Below, piece by piece: positions 15,869 through 24,432 of a stretch of 64,000 nucleotides of DNA. Numbering within the stretch: position 1 is the first letter of the stretch; the number at the start of each line of letters is the position of its first letter. The stretch comes from Pararhodobacter sp. SW119 (lineage in GTDB: Bacteria; Pseudomonadota; Alphaproteobacteria; Rhodobacterales; Rhodobacteraceae). The stretch lies in contig NZ_JADDJF010000008.1 in NCBI RefSeq assembly GCF_017811755.1, positions 62,001-126,000 of the forward strand, given 5' to 3'. The notes under the pieces were generated by a model that was not told the origin of the DNA, did no database searches, and saw only the letters and a program-made list of their open reading frames with translations. A program made the translations under genes and the position numbers.

Positions 15869-15951
15869 GCTAAAAGTTTGAAATCGTGGCCGGCGCGGGG
15901 TAGGCAGGCGAAAACGGGCAAAGCGACACGATTGTTGCGCGACATACCACA

Positions 15952-17766
15952 ATGAGGCGAATGATGCGCGGAAGGTTTCGGCTTTGGGTTGTGTGCCTGG
16001 CGGTGTTTGCAGCTGCAGCAAGCCCCTTGGCCGCGCAACCCCGGCACGGCATCGCTATGTACGGCGACCCCGCGCTTCCCCCAGATATGGTGTCCCTGCC
16101 CCATGCGAATCGCGATTCGCCCAAGGGCGGGCGCGTGGTTTTCGCCGAAACCGGGGGATTCGATTCGCTCAACCCCTATATCCTGGCCGGCACCGCCCCC
16201 TGGGGGGTTTCCCTGCTCACGGTTCAAAGTCTTCTGGTGCGAAACTACGACGAACCCTTCACGCTTTACGCCGGGCTGGCCGAGTCGGTCGAGACAAACG
16301 AATCGCGTGATTTCGTCGAATTCACCCTGCGCGAGGGGGCGCGATTCTCGGACGAGAGCCCCGTCACCATCGACGATGTGATCTGGTCGTTCGAGACGCT
16401 GGGCACCGAAGGGCACCCGCGTTTTCGCACCGCCTGGGACAAGGTCGCGACGATGGAAGCGACCGGGCCGCGGTCCGTCCGACTGACCTTCACCGAACCC
16501 GACCGCGAACTGCCGCTGATCCTGGGCCTGCGCCCGATCCTGCAGCGCGCGCAGTTCGAAGACCGCCGCTTCGGCGCGTCCAGCCTGGAGCCGCTGGTCG
16601 GATCGGGGCCCTATGTCGTCGACCGGTTCGAGCCGGGGCGCTTCGTCAGCTTCCGCCGCAACCCCGACTGGTGGGCCGCCGATCTGCCGGTCTTTGCCGG
16701 GCAGCACAATTTCGACGAGATCCGCTACGACTTCTTCGGCGACGCGGCGGTCGCGTTCGAGGCGTTCAAGGCCGGAAACATCTCGGTCTGGCGCGAACCC
16801 AATGCGGCGCGGTGGGTCGACAGCTACGACTTTCCCGCCGTAAGCGACGGCCGCGTGCGGTTGGAGGAGGTGCCGCACCAGCGCCCGTCGGGGATGAACG
16901 GTTTTGTCATCAACACAAGGCGCGCGCCCTTCGACGACTGGCGGGTGCGCGACGCGCTGATCCATGCCTTCGATTTCGAGCGGATCAACCAGGTGATCAA
17001 CGGCGGGCTGGAGCCGCGCATCACCTCCTATTTCGGCAACTCCGACCTGGGCATGCAGCCCGGCCCGGCGACGGACGAGGTGCGCGAGCTGCTGGCGCCC
17101 TTTGCCGACACCCTGCCCCCCGGCGCGCTGGACGGCTACGCGCTGCCGGTCAGCGAGGGCGGCGCGAACCGGGGCAACATGCGCATCGCCGCGCGCCAGC
17201 TGGCCGCCGCCGGATGGGAGCCCGATGCCACCGGTCGGCTGCGCAACGCCGCCGGCCAGCCGCTGAGCTTCGAGATCCTGTTGCGCCAGGGCCAGCCCGA
17301 GGTGCAGGCCATCGCCGCGATCTACATCGAGGCGCTGGATCGGCTGGGCATCTCTGCCCGCGTGCTGCAGATCGACCCCGCGCAATATGTCGAGCGCAGC
17401 AATGCCTACGACTTCGACATGACGCATTTCGTGCGCCTGATGTCGCTGAGCCCGGGTAACGAGCAGTGGCTCTACTGGGGGTCGCAAGGCGTGGAGGCGC
17501 CGGGGACGCGCAACCTGCCCGGCGTGGACTCGGCGGCGGTCGAGGCGATGATCACCACGATGCTCGAGACGAGTTCGGCCGAGACGTTCACGGCCTCGGT
17601 GCGCGCGCTGGACCGGGCGCTGATGGCCGGGCGCTATGCGGTGCCGTTCTGGTTTGCCCCGGTGTCGCGCCTCGCGATCGCGCAAGGGTTGCATTTTCCC
17701 GAGCGGCTGCCAATTTACGGCGACTGGACGGGCTTCCTGCCCGAGGTCTGGTGGTACGAGGAGTGA
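15952..17766 (+). CDS. Extracellular solute-binding protein, family 5 (oligopeptide/YejA-like)
   Basis: A 604-residue secreted binding protein. The N-terminus has a signal peptide (RLWVVCLAVFAAAASPLAA, cleavage near AAQ). The body has family 5 features: DSLNPYILAGTAPWG, the FTLREGARFSDESPVTIDDV segment, and SGPYVVDRFEPGR. Similarity to the YejA group suggests an oligopeptide or opine-like ligand. No permease or ATPase genes follow, so it is an orphan component; the next gene is an entericidin. Three ATGs (15952, 15961, 15964) are possible starts; the second has GAGG at a good distance. Confidence 0.85.
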   Translation: MRRMMRGRFRLWVVCLAVFAAAASPLAAQPRHGIAMYGDPALPPDMVSLPHANRDSPKGGRVVFAETGGFDSLNPYILAGTAPWGVSLLTVQSLLVRNYDEPFTLYAGLAESVETNESRDFVEFTLREGARFSDESPVTIDDVIWSFETLGTEGHPRFRTAWDKVATMEATGPRSVRLTFTEPDRELPLILGLRPILQRAQFEDRRFGASSLEPLVGSGPYVVDRFEPGRFVSFRRNPDWWAADLPVFAGQHNFDEIRYDFFGDAAVAFEAFKAGNISVWREPNAARWVDSYDFPAVSDGRVRLEEVPHQRPSGMNGFVINTRRAPFDDWRVRDALIHAFDFERINQVINGGLEPRITSYFGNSDLGMQPGPATDEVRELLAPFADTLPPGALDGYALPVSEGGANRGNMRIAARQLAAAGWEPDATGRLRNAAGQPLSFEILLRQGQPEVQAIAAIYIEALDRLGISARVLQIDPAQYVERSNAYDFDMTHFVRLMSLSPGNEQWLYWGSQGVEAPGTRNLPGVDSAAVEAMITTMLETSSAETFTASVRALDRALMAGRYAVPFWFAPVSRLAIAQGLHFPERLPIYGDWTGFLPEVWWYEE

Positions 17767-17768
17767 CG

Positions 17769-17885
17769 ATGCGGAGGCTTGCGGTTCTGGGTCTGGTCCT
17801 GCTGCTGGCCGGCTGCGGCACGGTCGAGGGGATGGGGCGCGACATTTCGGACGGTGCGGTGGCGGTGCGCAGCTGGTTCCGCTGA
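17769..17885 (+). CDS. Entericidin A/B family lipoprotein
   Basis: A 38-residue lipoprotein (MRRLAVLGLVLLLAGCGTVE...). It has a short basic N-terminus, a hydrophobic helix and a lipobox LAGC, then the TVEGMGRDISDGAVAV stretch characteristic of the entericidin EcnA/EcnB family. In Enterobacteria these small envelope lipoproteins act as an antidote/toxin pair linked to cell lysis in stationary phase. In alphaproteobacteria single copies are common and their role is not established. It starts 2 bp after the stop of the binding-protein gene, so the two are probably cotranscribed. Confidence 0.85.
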   Translation: MRRLAVLGLVLLLAGCGTVEGMGRDISDGAVAVRSWFR

Positions 17886-17903
17886 GCCCCGAATCCGGGG
17901 GTT

Positions 17904-17919
17904 TGCTCAAGCTTGAGCA
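17904..17919. promoter_or_regulatory. 16-bp perfect palindrome with CAAGCTTG core
   Basis: TGCTCAAGCTTGAGCA is a perfect palindrome between the entericidin gene and the AMP-ligase gene. A TTGACA (17934-17939) lies 14 bp downstream, and a second inverted pair TCAAG/CTTGA overlaps it, so an operator is plausible. A related palindrome occurs at 63425-63440. It might instead be part of the entericidin 3' end. Confidence 0.4.
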
Positions 17920-18120
17920 GAGGGGTCAAGCCCTTGACATGGCTCGATATCCCGAAAAAAATTAATCTGATTTCAACCTCTTGATAGCGGTCCTGGCGAA
18001 GGTCGGGCGGCTCGCTCGGATGATCGGGCGCATGGCCGGCACGCGGTGCGAACGCCTCCCCGCGGCCCGACCGGCCCGCCCGCCTCTTGCCTGCCCGGCG
18101 CGGCGGGCGTAGCAGGGGCC

Positions 18121-19641
18121 ATGCTGTCCGTCACCGACCCTGCGCCCTTTGCGCCGCCCCCCGCGCCGTTCAACCTGGCCGAATACGTCCTCGGCGCGGG
18201 CGCGGCCACGCCCGACAAGATCGCCCTGCAGGTCCTGCGCCTGACCGGGGCCGAGCGGTGGTCCTATGCGCGGCTGACCGCGGCGGTGCGCGGGATCGGC
18301 ACCGGCTTCCTGCGCGCGGGGCTGGTCCCCGGCGACCGGCTGCTGCTGCGGCTGGGCAACACGGTCGATTTCCCGCTGGCCTATCTGGGCGCGATCGCGG
18401 TGGGGGTGGTGCCGGTGCCGACCTCCTCGCAACTGACCGGGGCCGAGATCACCGGCATGGCGGCGCTGCTGGACCCCGCGGCAGTGGTCGCGGGCGCGGG
18501 CATCGCGCTGCCGGACCATCCGGCGCGGGTGATCGCCGCGGCCGACCTGGCCGCCTGGCAGGCGCTGCCGCCCTGCGACTGGGACCGGGGCGCGCCCGAC
18601 CGGCTGGCCTACATGGTCTTCACCTCGGGCACCTCGGGGCGGGCGCGGGCGGTGATGCACGCCCATCGCGCGGTCTGGGCGCGGCGGATGATGTGGGCGG
18701 GCTGGTACGGGCTGCGTGCCGAGGACCGGCTGATGCACGCCGGCGCCTTCAACTGGACCTATACGCTGGGCACCGGGCTTATGGACCCCTGGGCGATCGG
18801 CGCCACCGCCCTGATCCCCGACGCCGGGATCGAGCCCGCGCAACTGCCGCTTCTGATGAAGCGCTTCGACGCGACGATCTTTGCCGCCGCACCGGGGGTC
18901 TACCGGCAGTTGCTGAAGATGCCGGTGCCCGCCCTGCCCCGCCTGCGCCACGGCCTTTCCGCCGGCGAGAAGATGCCCGAGACGACGCGCGCCACCTGGC
19001 AGGAGGCGACCGGAACCGAAATCTACGAGGCGTTGGGGATGTCGGAAGTATCCACCTATGTCTCGGCCAGCCCGGAACGCCCCGCACCCCCCGGCGTGGC
19101 GGGCTATCCGCAGCCCGGACGCCGCGTCGCGGTGCTGGGACCGGAGGGAAACCCCGTGCCGCGCGGCACGCCGGGCGAGATGGCGGTGGGCGCGGACGAT
19201 CCGGGCCTGATGCTGGGCTACTGGCGGGCCGAGGCGGAGACCACGGCGCGGATGCGGGGCGGCTGGTTCCTGACCGGCGACACGGTGGCGATGGACGACG
19301 ACGGCGCGATCCGCTACCTCGGCCGCGACGACGACATGCTGAACGCGGGCGGCTTTCGCGTCTCGCCCTTGGAGGTGGAGCGCGCCTTCGACGCCCACCC
19401 CGGCATAAGCGAAAGCGCCGCGGTCGAACTGCCGGTGCGCGCAGGCGTCAGCGTCATCGCACTCTTCTACGTGCCCGCCGCCGGGCCGCTGGAGGATGCG
19501 GCGCTGGCCGCGCATGGCGCGGAGTTGCTGGCGCGCTACAAGCAGCCGCGCCTGTTCGTCGCGCGCGACACCCTGCCCAAGGGCGCCAACAACAAGCTGA
19601 ACCGGCGCGCCCTGCGCGACGCCTGGAAGGAGGGCGCATGA
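18121..19641 (+). CDS. Adenylate-forming acyl/aryl-CoA ligase family protein
   Basis: A 506-residue ANL-superfamily enzyme (ATP-dependent activation of a carboxylic acid, then transfer to CoA). The P-loop TSGTSGRA is at about 168-175, and YEALGMSEVSTYV matches the A5 motif. GWFLTGDTVAMDDDGAIRYLGRDDD matches A7/A8, and LPKGANNKLNRR at the C-terminus keeps the catalytic Lys. The acid substrate cannot be read from sequence; the alkyl/aryl ligase group with benzoate-CoA ligase is closest in feel. The ATG at 18121 excludes an implausible upstream extension. It overlaps the DsbA-family gene by 4 bp, so ligase, DsbA-like and MFS genes form one operon. Confidence 0.85.
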   Translation: MLSVTDPAPFAPPPAPFNLAEYVLGAGAATPDKIALQVLRLTGAERWSYARLTAAVRGIGTGFLRAGLVPGDRLLLRLGNTVDFPLAYLGAIAVGVVPVPTSSQLTGAEITGMAALLDPAAVVAGAGIALPDHPARVIAAADLAAWQALPPCDWDRGAPDRLAYMVFTSGTSGRARAVMHAHRAVWARRMMWAGWYGLRAEDRLMHAGAFNWTYTLGTGLMDPWAIGATALIPDAGIEPAQLPLLMKRFDATIFAAAPGVYRQLLKMPVPALPRLRHGLSAGEKMPETTRATWQEATGTEIYEALGMSEVSTYVSASPERPAPPGVAGYPQPGRRVAVLGPEGNPVPRGTPGEMAVGADDPGLMLGYWRAEAETTARMRGGWFLTGDTVAMDDDGAIRYLGRDDDMLNAGGFRVSPLEVERAFDAHPGISESAAVELPVRAGVSVIALFYVPAAGPLEDAALAAHGAELLARYKQPRLFVARDTLPKGANNKLNRRALRDAWKEGA

Positions 19642-20270
19642 TCCGCCTCGACATCTTTTCCGACCCGATCTGCCCCTGGTGCTACATCGGCAAGGCGGGG
19701 CTGGATGCGGCGCTGGAGGCCCGCGCCGACCATCCCTTCGCGGTCGAGTGGCACCCGTTCATGCTCAACCCCGACATGCCGGCAGGCGGCATGGACCGCG
19801 CCGCCTATCTGGAGGCGAAGTTCGGCAGCAAGGAAGACGCGGTGAAGCGGATGCTGACTATCCAGCAGGCGGCCGAGGCGGCGGGCGTGCCGATCGACTT
19901 TGCAGCGCAGACGCGCCTGCCCTCGACGCTGGATGCGCACCGGCTGATCCACTGGGCGGGGCTGGAAGGCCGGCAGAACGCCGTGGTCGCCGCCCTTTTT
20001 CGCGCCTATTTCGTCGACGGCGCCGATATCGGCGAGCCGGAGGTGCTGACCGGCATCGCCGGGGCCGCGGGGCTGGATGCGGCGATGATCGCCCGCCTTC
20101 TGGAAAGCGACGGCGACGTGGAGGAGATCCGCGCCCGCGACGCCGATATCCGCGCCCGCGGCCTGTCGGGCGTGCCGGCCTTCATCATCGACGGGCAGCA
20201 CGTCCTGCACGGCGCGCAGCCGCGCGATGTCTGGCTGCAGGTGATCGACCAGATGGCGGGCCGCGCGTGA
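19638..20270 (+). CDS. DsbA family oxidoreductase, FrnE-like
   Basis: A 210-residue thioredoxin-fold protein with the helical insertion of the DsbA family. The active-site CPWC is at residues 12-15 (FSDPICPWCYIGK). SGVPAFIIDG near residue 175 supplies the cis-Pro loop. There is no signal peptide, so it is cytoplasmic, like FrnE/2-hydroxychromene-2-carboxylate isomerase relatives. Those either reduce disulfides or act as glutathione-dependent isomerases. Its gene overlaps both neighbours by 4 bp. Linkage to a CoA ligase might hint at aromatic acid metabolism, but that is inference only. Confidence 0.87.
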   Translation: MIRLDIFSDPICPWCYIGKAGLDAALEARADHPFAVEWHPFMLNPDMPAGGMDRAAYLEAKFGSKEDAVKRMLTIQQAAEAAGVPIDFAAQTRLPSTLDAHRLIHWAGLEGRQNAVVAALFRAYFVDGADIGEPEVLTGIAGAAGLDAAMIARLLESDGDVEEIRARDADIRARGLSGVPAFIIDGQHVLHGAQPRDVWLQVIDQMAGRA

Positions 20271-21469
20271 GCCTGGCCAGCGCGCCGCCGCGCACCATGC
20301 GGTTCGGCGAGTTCATCGCCCTGCTGGCGCTGCTCTTTGCCACGGTGGCGTTTTCCATCGACGCGATGCTGCCGGTCCTTGGCGTCATCGGGAACGAGTT
20401 GTCGCCGCCCGACCCGGGGCGCGCGCAGCTGGTGATCACGGTCTTCGTGCTGGGCCTCGGCCTCGGCACGTTCCTGTCGGGGCCGATTTCGGACCGGTTC
20501 GGGCGCAAGCCGGTGATCCTGACCGGGATCGCGATCTACATGCTCGCCGCCACGGTCGCCGCCACCTCCGACAGCCTGGAGATGCTGCTGATCGCGCGGT
20601 TCATCCAGGGGCTGGGGTCGGCCGCGCCGCGCGTCGTCAGCCAGGCGATGGTGCGCGACCTTTATGTCGGGCGGCACATGGCGCGGGTGATGTCGTTCGC
20701 CATGGCGGTCTTCGTGCTGGTGCCCGCCGTCGCGCCGCTGATCGGGGCGCAGATCGACGCGGCCTTCGGCTGGCGCGCGATCTTCTGGAGCTTTCTCGTC
20801 TTCGGCCTGACCTCGGGCCTGTGGCTGGCGCTGCGCCAGCCCGAGACGCTGGCGCCCGAGAACCGCCGCCGCCTGCACCCCACCGACCTGATGCTTGCGC
20901 TGCGCGAGGTGCTGGGCCATGCGCGCGTGCGCCTCTACCTGCTGGCGCTGTCGCTCAGCTTCGCGCCGATGTTCGCCTGGCTGGCCTCGGTCCCCTTGAT
21001 CTTCGACGAGACTTTCGGGCGGGGGGCGGAATTTCCCTACTGGTTCGCGCTGGTCGCGGTGCTGTCGGCCCCGGCCAGCCTGATCAACGCGCAACTGGTG
21101 GTGCGGCTGGGCATGCAGCGGCTGCTGTCCATCGCGCTGGCCGCGCAGATCGGCTCGGCGGCGGTGATCCTGGGGCTGATGATGCTGGGCATGGTCGACT
21201 TTCCCGCCTTCGTCGTCTTCATGTGGCTGCAGTTCTTCTCGATCGGGCTGATCTTCGGCAACCTGAACGCGCTGGCGCTGGAGCCCTTGGGCCATGTCGC
21301 GGGCATGGCGACCTCGGTCATGGGCGGGGTGTCGACGATGGCGGCGGCGGTGATCGCCACGCCCATCGCGCGCGCCTTCGACGGCACCGCCGCGCCGCTG
21401 GCGCTGGGCGCGCTGGTCTGCGCGGCGCTCGCGCTGACCTGCGTGCGGCTGGCCGCGCGGCGGGCCTGA
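20267..21469 (+). CDS. Bcr/CflA-type multidrug efflux MFS transporter
   Basis: About 400 residues with twelve predicted membrane helices. The MFS loop signature GPISDRFGRKPVILTG lies between helices 2 and 3 (about 72-87), and the Bcr/CflA pattern RFIQGLGSAAPRVVSQAMVRDLY follows. Members use the proton gradient to export drugs such as bicyclomycin, chloramphenicol or sulfonamides; the natural substrate is unknown. The GTG at 20267 overlaps the previous stop by 4 bp. An ATG ten codons later (MRFGEF) is an alternative. It is the last gene of the three-gene operon and is convergent with trgB. Confidence 0.88.
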   Translation: MSLASAPPRTMRFGEFIALLALLFATVAFSIDAMLPVLGVIGNELSPPDPGRAQLVITVFVLGLGLGTFLSGPISDRFGRKPVILTGIAIYMLAATVAATSDSLEMLLIARFIQGLGSAAPRVVSQAMVRDLYVGRHMARVMSFAMAVFVLVPAVAPLIGAQIDAAFGWRAIFWSFLVFGLTSGLWLALRQPETLAPENRRRLHPTDLMLALREVLGHARVRLYLLALSLSFAPMFAWLASVPLIFDETFGRGAEFPYWFALVAVLSAPASLINAQLVVRLGMQRLLSIALAAQIGSAAVILGLMMLGMVDFPAFVVFMWLQFFSIGLIFGNLNALALEPLGHVAGMATSVMGGVSTMAAAVIATPIARAFDGTAAPLALGALVCAALALTCVRLAARRA

Positions 21470-21473
21470 ACGC

Positions 21474-22613
21474 TCAGCGGCTTTCGGCGCGCAGCGCGTC
21501 GCGCTGGCTGGCCAGCCACAGCGCGCTGATCAGCACCGGCGCGGTCGCCACCTCGCCGCTGTCGATCAGGTGCAGAAGCCGCGGGAAGGGCAGCACGTGC
21601 GGGCGGATATCCTCGGCCTCGGTCTCCAGCCCGGCGGTGGCCTGCGTGCCGGGGTCGAGCGTGGCAAGCCCGACATAGGCGTGGATGAATTCGCTGACCG
21701 CCGCCGGGCTGGGGTAGAACGCCGGCACCGGCAGCAGGGCGCGCAACTCCAGCCCCGCCTCCTCAAGGCTTTCGCGGCGCGCGGCGTCCTCGGGCGTCTC
21801 ACCGGCGTCGATGCGCCCGGCGATGGTTTCCAGCACCCAGGGGTTGCGGTCGCCGCGGGTGTGCACGCCGAAGCGATACTGCTCGACCAGAAGCACCAGG
21901 TCCTGCACAGGGTCGTAGGGCAGCACCGTCACCGCATCGGCCATCACGAAGGCCGCGCGCGTCACCGGCCGGCTGAGCGCGCCGTCGAAGCGGCGAAAGC
22001 GCAGATCGGCCTCCTCGACCCCGAAGAAGCCGGTATAGGGCGCGCGTAGCCGGGCGATCTGCACGTCGTCGCCGGCCGGGGCGCGGCGCAGGGTGGCGGG
22101 CGCGGGCTCGGCCTCGGCGCGCTGGCGGCTGGTCACGCGGGCCTGCAGCATGCGGTAGCGGGTGCGGATGTGGCGCGGCTCGGTCTGCGGCAGCAGCGTC
22201 ATCACCTCGGCGGCGGTGGCGGTGGTCACCCGCCCCCAGTCGCGCGCCCAGTCGTCCAGCGACCACGGCGCGCCGCCGTTCCATTCGCCGGGCTCGGGGC
22301 GGTAGATCAGCGCCTCGACCGGGCCGCTGGCGGTGGTCACGCTGACGCTGGCCAGCTCGTAGCCGAAGACCCGCTCGTAGGCGTCCAGCCGCGCGCGCAC
22401 CACCGGGTCGGGGCGCAGCAGCAGCCCCGTCGCCTGCGCCCCGGTCCGGGGCTGGCAGACCGGGAATTCCTGCACCGCGCCGGCCCGGTCGACGGCATGA
22501 AGCACCGCGTGATCGGGCAGCGTCGCGGCTTCGACCTGAACCGCGCGCGCCCCGGCGACCACGCGCAGAAGCGGCAGGTGGCGCAGGGTGCCGAAGACGA
22601 AAAGCGGGGTCAT
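21474..22613 (-). CDS. trgB: Tellurite-resistance protein TrgB: GGCT-like plus NUDIX fusion
   Basis: About 379 residues in two domains. The N-terminal part (1-130) has the gamma-glutamylcyclotransferase/AIG2-like opening PLFVFGTLRHLPLL. The C-terminal half is a NUDIX hydrolase with a complete Nudix box, G-x5-E-x7-RESLEEAG (GRIDAGETPEDAARRESLEEAG), of the ADP-ribose pyrophosphatase type. The adjacent trgA, 42 bp upstream, recreates the trgA/trgB pair first described in Rhodobacter sphaeroides, where it contributes to tellurite resistance. The enzyme chemistry behind resistance is not established. ATG at 22613 chosen. The assignment rests on domain layout and neighbourhood. Confidence 0.78.
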   Translation of the reverse strand: MTPLFVFGTLRHLPLLRVVAGARAVQVEAATLPDHAVLHAVDRAGAVQEFPVCQPRTGAQATGLLLRPDPVVRARLDAYERVFGYELASVSVTTASGPVEALIYRPEPGEWNGGAPWSLDDWARDWGRVTTATAAEVMTLLPQTEPRHIRTRYRMLQARVTSRQRAEAEPAPATLRRAPAGDDVQIARLRAPYTGFFGVEEADLRFRRFDGALSRPVTRAAFVMADAVTVLPYDPVQDLVLLVEQYRFGVHTRGDRNPWVLETIAGRIDAGETPEDAARRESLEEAGLELRALLPVPAFYPSPAAVSEFIHAYVGLATLDPGTQATAGLETEAEDIRPHVLPFPRLLHLIDSGEVATAPVLISALWLASQRDALRAESR

Positions 22614-22655
22614 GCGATCTGGACAGCGTCCGGTGGCCAAGGGGGTCGGGGCCCG

Positions 22656-23114
22656 TCAGCGGGCAAGGCGTCGCCTTTCGAGTAACCGGAAAAGCAGCCA
22701 GAGCACAATCCCGCAGATCAGCGCCCCGCCGCCGAGCAGCAGCAGGAACGACCGATCCATCGCGACCGCCATGAACCGCAGCGTCTGGTCGACGAAGCCC
22801 TCGACCGCGTCCATCGGCTCGCGGTACACGCGCCGGTAGCCGTGGACGAAGACCATGCGCAGCGCCGCCCCCAGCGCCGCGACCAGCGCCGTCAGCACGA
22901 CCGCCTGCGCGGTATAGTACAGGGTCCAGAAGAACCCGTGATCGACGCGCGGCCCCAGATAGCCGAAGCCGATAACCGCAGCGATCCCCGCAACCCACAG
23001 GTTGAGCCCGCCAAGCTGCGCGCCCTCGGCGAACAGCGGCCGGTAGGCCTCGGCCGCGACGATCGCCAGGATCGCCAGCACCAGCGCCGAAAGGGGACGG
23101 ATCAGCGTGAACAT
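22656..23114 (-). CDS. trgA: TrgA family membrane protein (tellurite resistance)
   Basis: A 152-residue protein with four hydrophobic segments (about 5-22, 37-53, 64-90 and 120-143) and a conserved middle (YLGPRVDHGFFWTLYYTAQAVVLTAL). This is the TrgA layout known from Rhodobacter sphaeroides tellurite resistance. Its gene precedes trgB on the same strand with a 42-bp gap, which supports the name. The cysteine synthase gene cysK, which belongs to the original trg locus, is not present next to it here. Mechanism unknown. Confidence 0.75.
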   Translation of the reverse strand: MFTLIRPLSALVLAILAIVAAEAYRPLFAEGAQLGGLNLWVAGIAAVIGFGYLGPRVDHGFFWTLYYTAQAVVLTALVAALGAALRMVFVHGYRRVYREPMDAVEGFVDQTLRFMAVAMDRSFLLLLGGGALICGIVLWLLFRLLERRRLAR

Positions 23115-23142
23115 CGCGTTTCCTTTTGCTGGGCCGGCGGGA

Positions 23143-24354
23143 TCAGGCCGGGCGGCGCAGGGTGATCTGCGTCACGTCGCAGAACCCCGCCTGAAAGGAC
23201 GCCGCGCAGGAGGTCAGGTAGAATTCCCACATCCGCCGAAAGCGGTCGTCGAAACCCAGCGGCTGGATGCGCGTCCAGCCGTCGAGGAATGTCTGGTGCC
23301 AGCGGCGCAGGGTCTGGCTGTAGCTTTCGCCGAATTCGATAGACCCCTGCGGGATCAGCCCGGCGCGCGCCACCTCGGCCCGCAGGCGCGAGGGCGAGAT
23401 CAGCATGCCGCCGGGAAAGATGTATTTCTGGATGAAATCGACGCCCGCACGATACGCGTCGAAGCGCGCGTCGGGCACGGTGATGATCTGCAGCGTCGCC
23501 TGCGCGCCGGGCTTGAGCCGTTCGCGCAAGGTGTCGAAATAGACCGGCCAGTATTTCTCGCCCACCGCCTCGAACATCTCGATCGAGGCGATGGCGTCGT
23601 ACTGGCCGCGTTCGTCGCGGTAGTCCTGGAGCTTGATCTCGACCCGGTCGGCCAGCCCCGCCCGCTGCATGCGGGCGACGGCATAGTCGTGCTGCGCCTG
23701 GCTGATGGTCAGCCCGGTCACCTTCAGCCCGCGCTTGCCGGCGGCGTATTCGGCAAACCCGCCCCAGCCGCAGCCGATCTCCAGCACATGGTCGCCCTCC
23801 TGCAGTTGCAGCGAATCGACCAGCGCCGCGTATTTCTGCTCCTGCGCGCGTTCCAGGCTTTCCTGCCCGGTGCGGAACAGCGCCGAGGAATAGGTCATGC
23901 TGTCGTCGAGCCAGTGCGCGTAGAAATCGTTGCCGAGGTCGTAGTGATAGGCGATGTTCTTCTTCGCCTGTGTGCGGCTGTTGCCGCGCAGCCAGTGGCG
24001 CAGCCGCTCATAGAGCCGCACCAGCGTCATGCCGCCGTAGCCCTCGTAGACATCGGGGTTGTCGTGGGTGATCAGGTCCATGAAGGACTGCAAGTCCGGC
24101 GTCGACCACCACCCTTCGAGGAAGGCATCGGAAAAGCCCAGATCCCCCTCGCGGATCAGGCGGGCGAAGCAGTCGGGGTTGTGGATCACGATCTCGGCCA
24201 CCGGGCCGGGTTTCGGCCCCTGGGCGCGGAATCGCCTTCCGTCGGGCAGGACCAGGTCGAGGCGCCCGTGCGTGATCCTGCGGGCCTGCTCGAAGGCCTG
24301 ACGGAAATATCGCGGCAGGTTGCCCTGGCCTTCGGTACTGGTGAACGCGTCCAT
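23143..24354 (-). CDS. cfa: Cyclopropane-fatty-acyl-phospholipid synthase family protein
   Basis: A 403-residue SAM-dependent enzyme that methylates double bonds of membrane phospholipid acyl chains, usually to cyclopropanes. The N-terminal lipid-binding part is followed by YHYDLGNDFY (137-146), the SAM-binding LEIGCGWGG (191-199) and SIEMFEAVGEKYWPVYF. All are family hallmarks, and length is normal. It starts 79 bp downstream of the photolyase gene on the same strand. In Rhodobacter sphaeroides cfaA and phrA belong to the RpoE singlet-oxygen regulon, so their adjacency fits a photo-oxidative stress unit. I could not find a clear RpoE-type promoter. Confidence 0.92.
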   Translation of the reverse strand: MDAFTSTEGQGNLPRYFRQAFEQARRITHGRLDLVLPDGRRFRAQGPKPGPVAEIVIHNPDCFARLIREGDLGFSDAFLEGWWSTPDLQSFMDLITHDNPDVYEGYGGMTLVRLYERLRHWLRGNSRTQAKKNIAYHYDLGNDFYAHWLDDSMTYSSALFRTGQESLERAQEQKYAALVDSLQLQEGDHVLEIGCGWGGFAEYAAGKRGLKVTGLTISQAQHDYAVARMQRAGLADRVEIKLQDYRDERGQYDAIASIEMFEAVGEKYWPVYFDTLRERLKPGAQATLQIITVPDARFDAYRAGVDFIQKYIFPGGMLISPSRLRAEVARAGLIPQGSIEFGESYSQTLRRWHQTFLDGWTRIQPLGFDDRFRRMWEFYLTSCAASFQAGFCDVTQITLRRPA

Positions 24355-24388
24355 CTTGTCTCTGGTGTCCCCGGAACTGTCGATCAGC

Positions 24389-24410
24389 GTAATCGAGAAG
24401 GATGTAATCG
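24389..24410 (-). promoter_or_regulatory. Direct repeat CGATTAC-8 bp-CGATTAC upstream of cfa
   Basis: On the minus strand two identical CGATTAC heptamers (24410-24404 and 24395-24389) lie 35-56 bp before the cfa start, separated by 8 bp. A repeat in this position could be a regulator site. No regulator is known from this window. Confidence 0.3.
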
Positions 24411-24432
24411 CAACGAAAAAATCACGTCGCCG

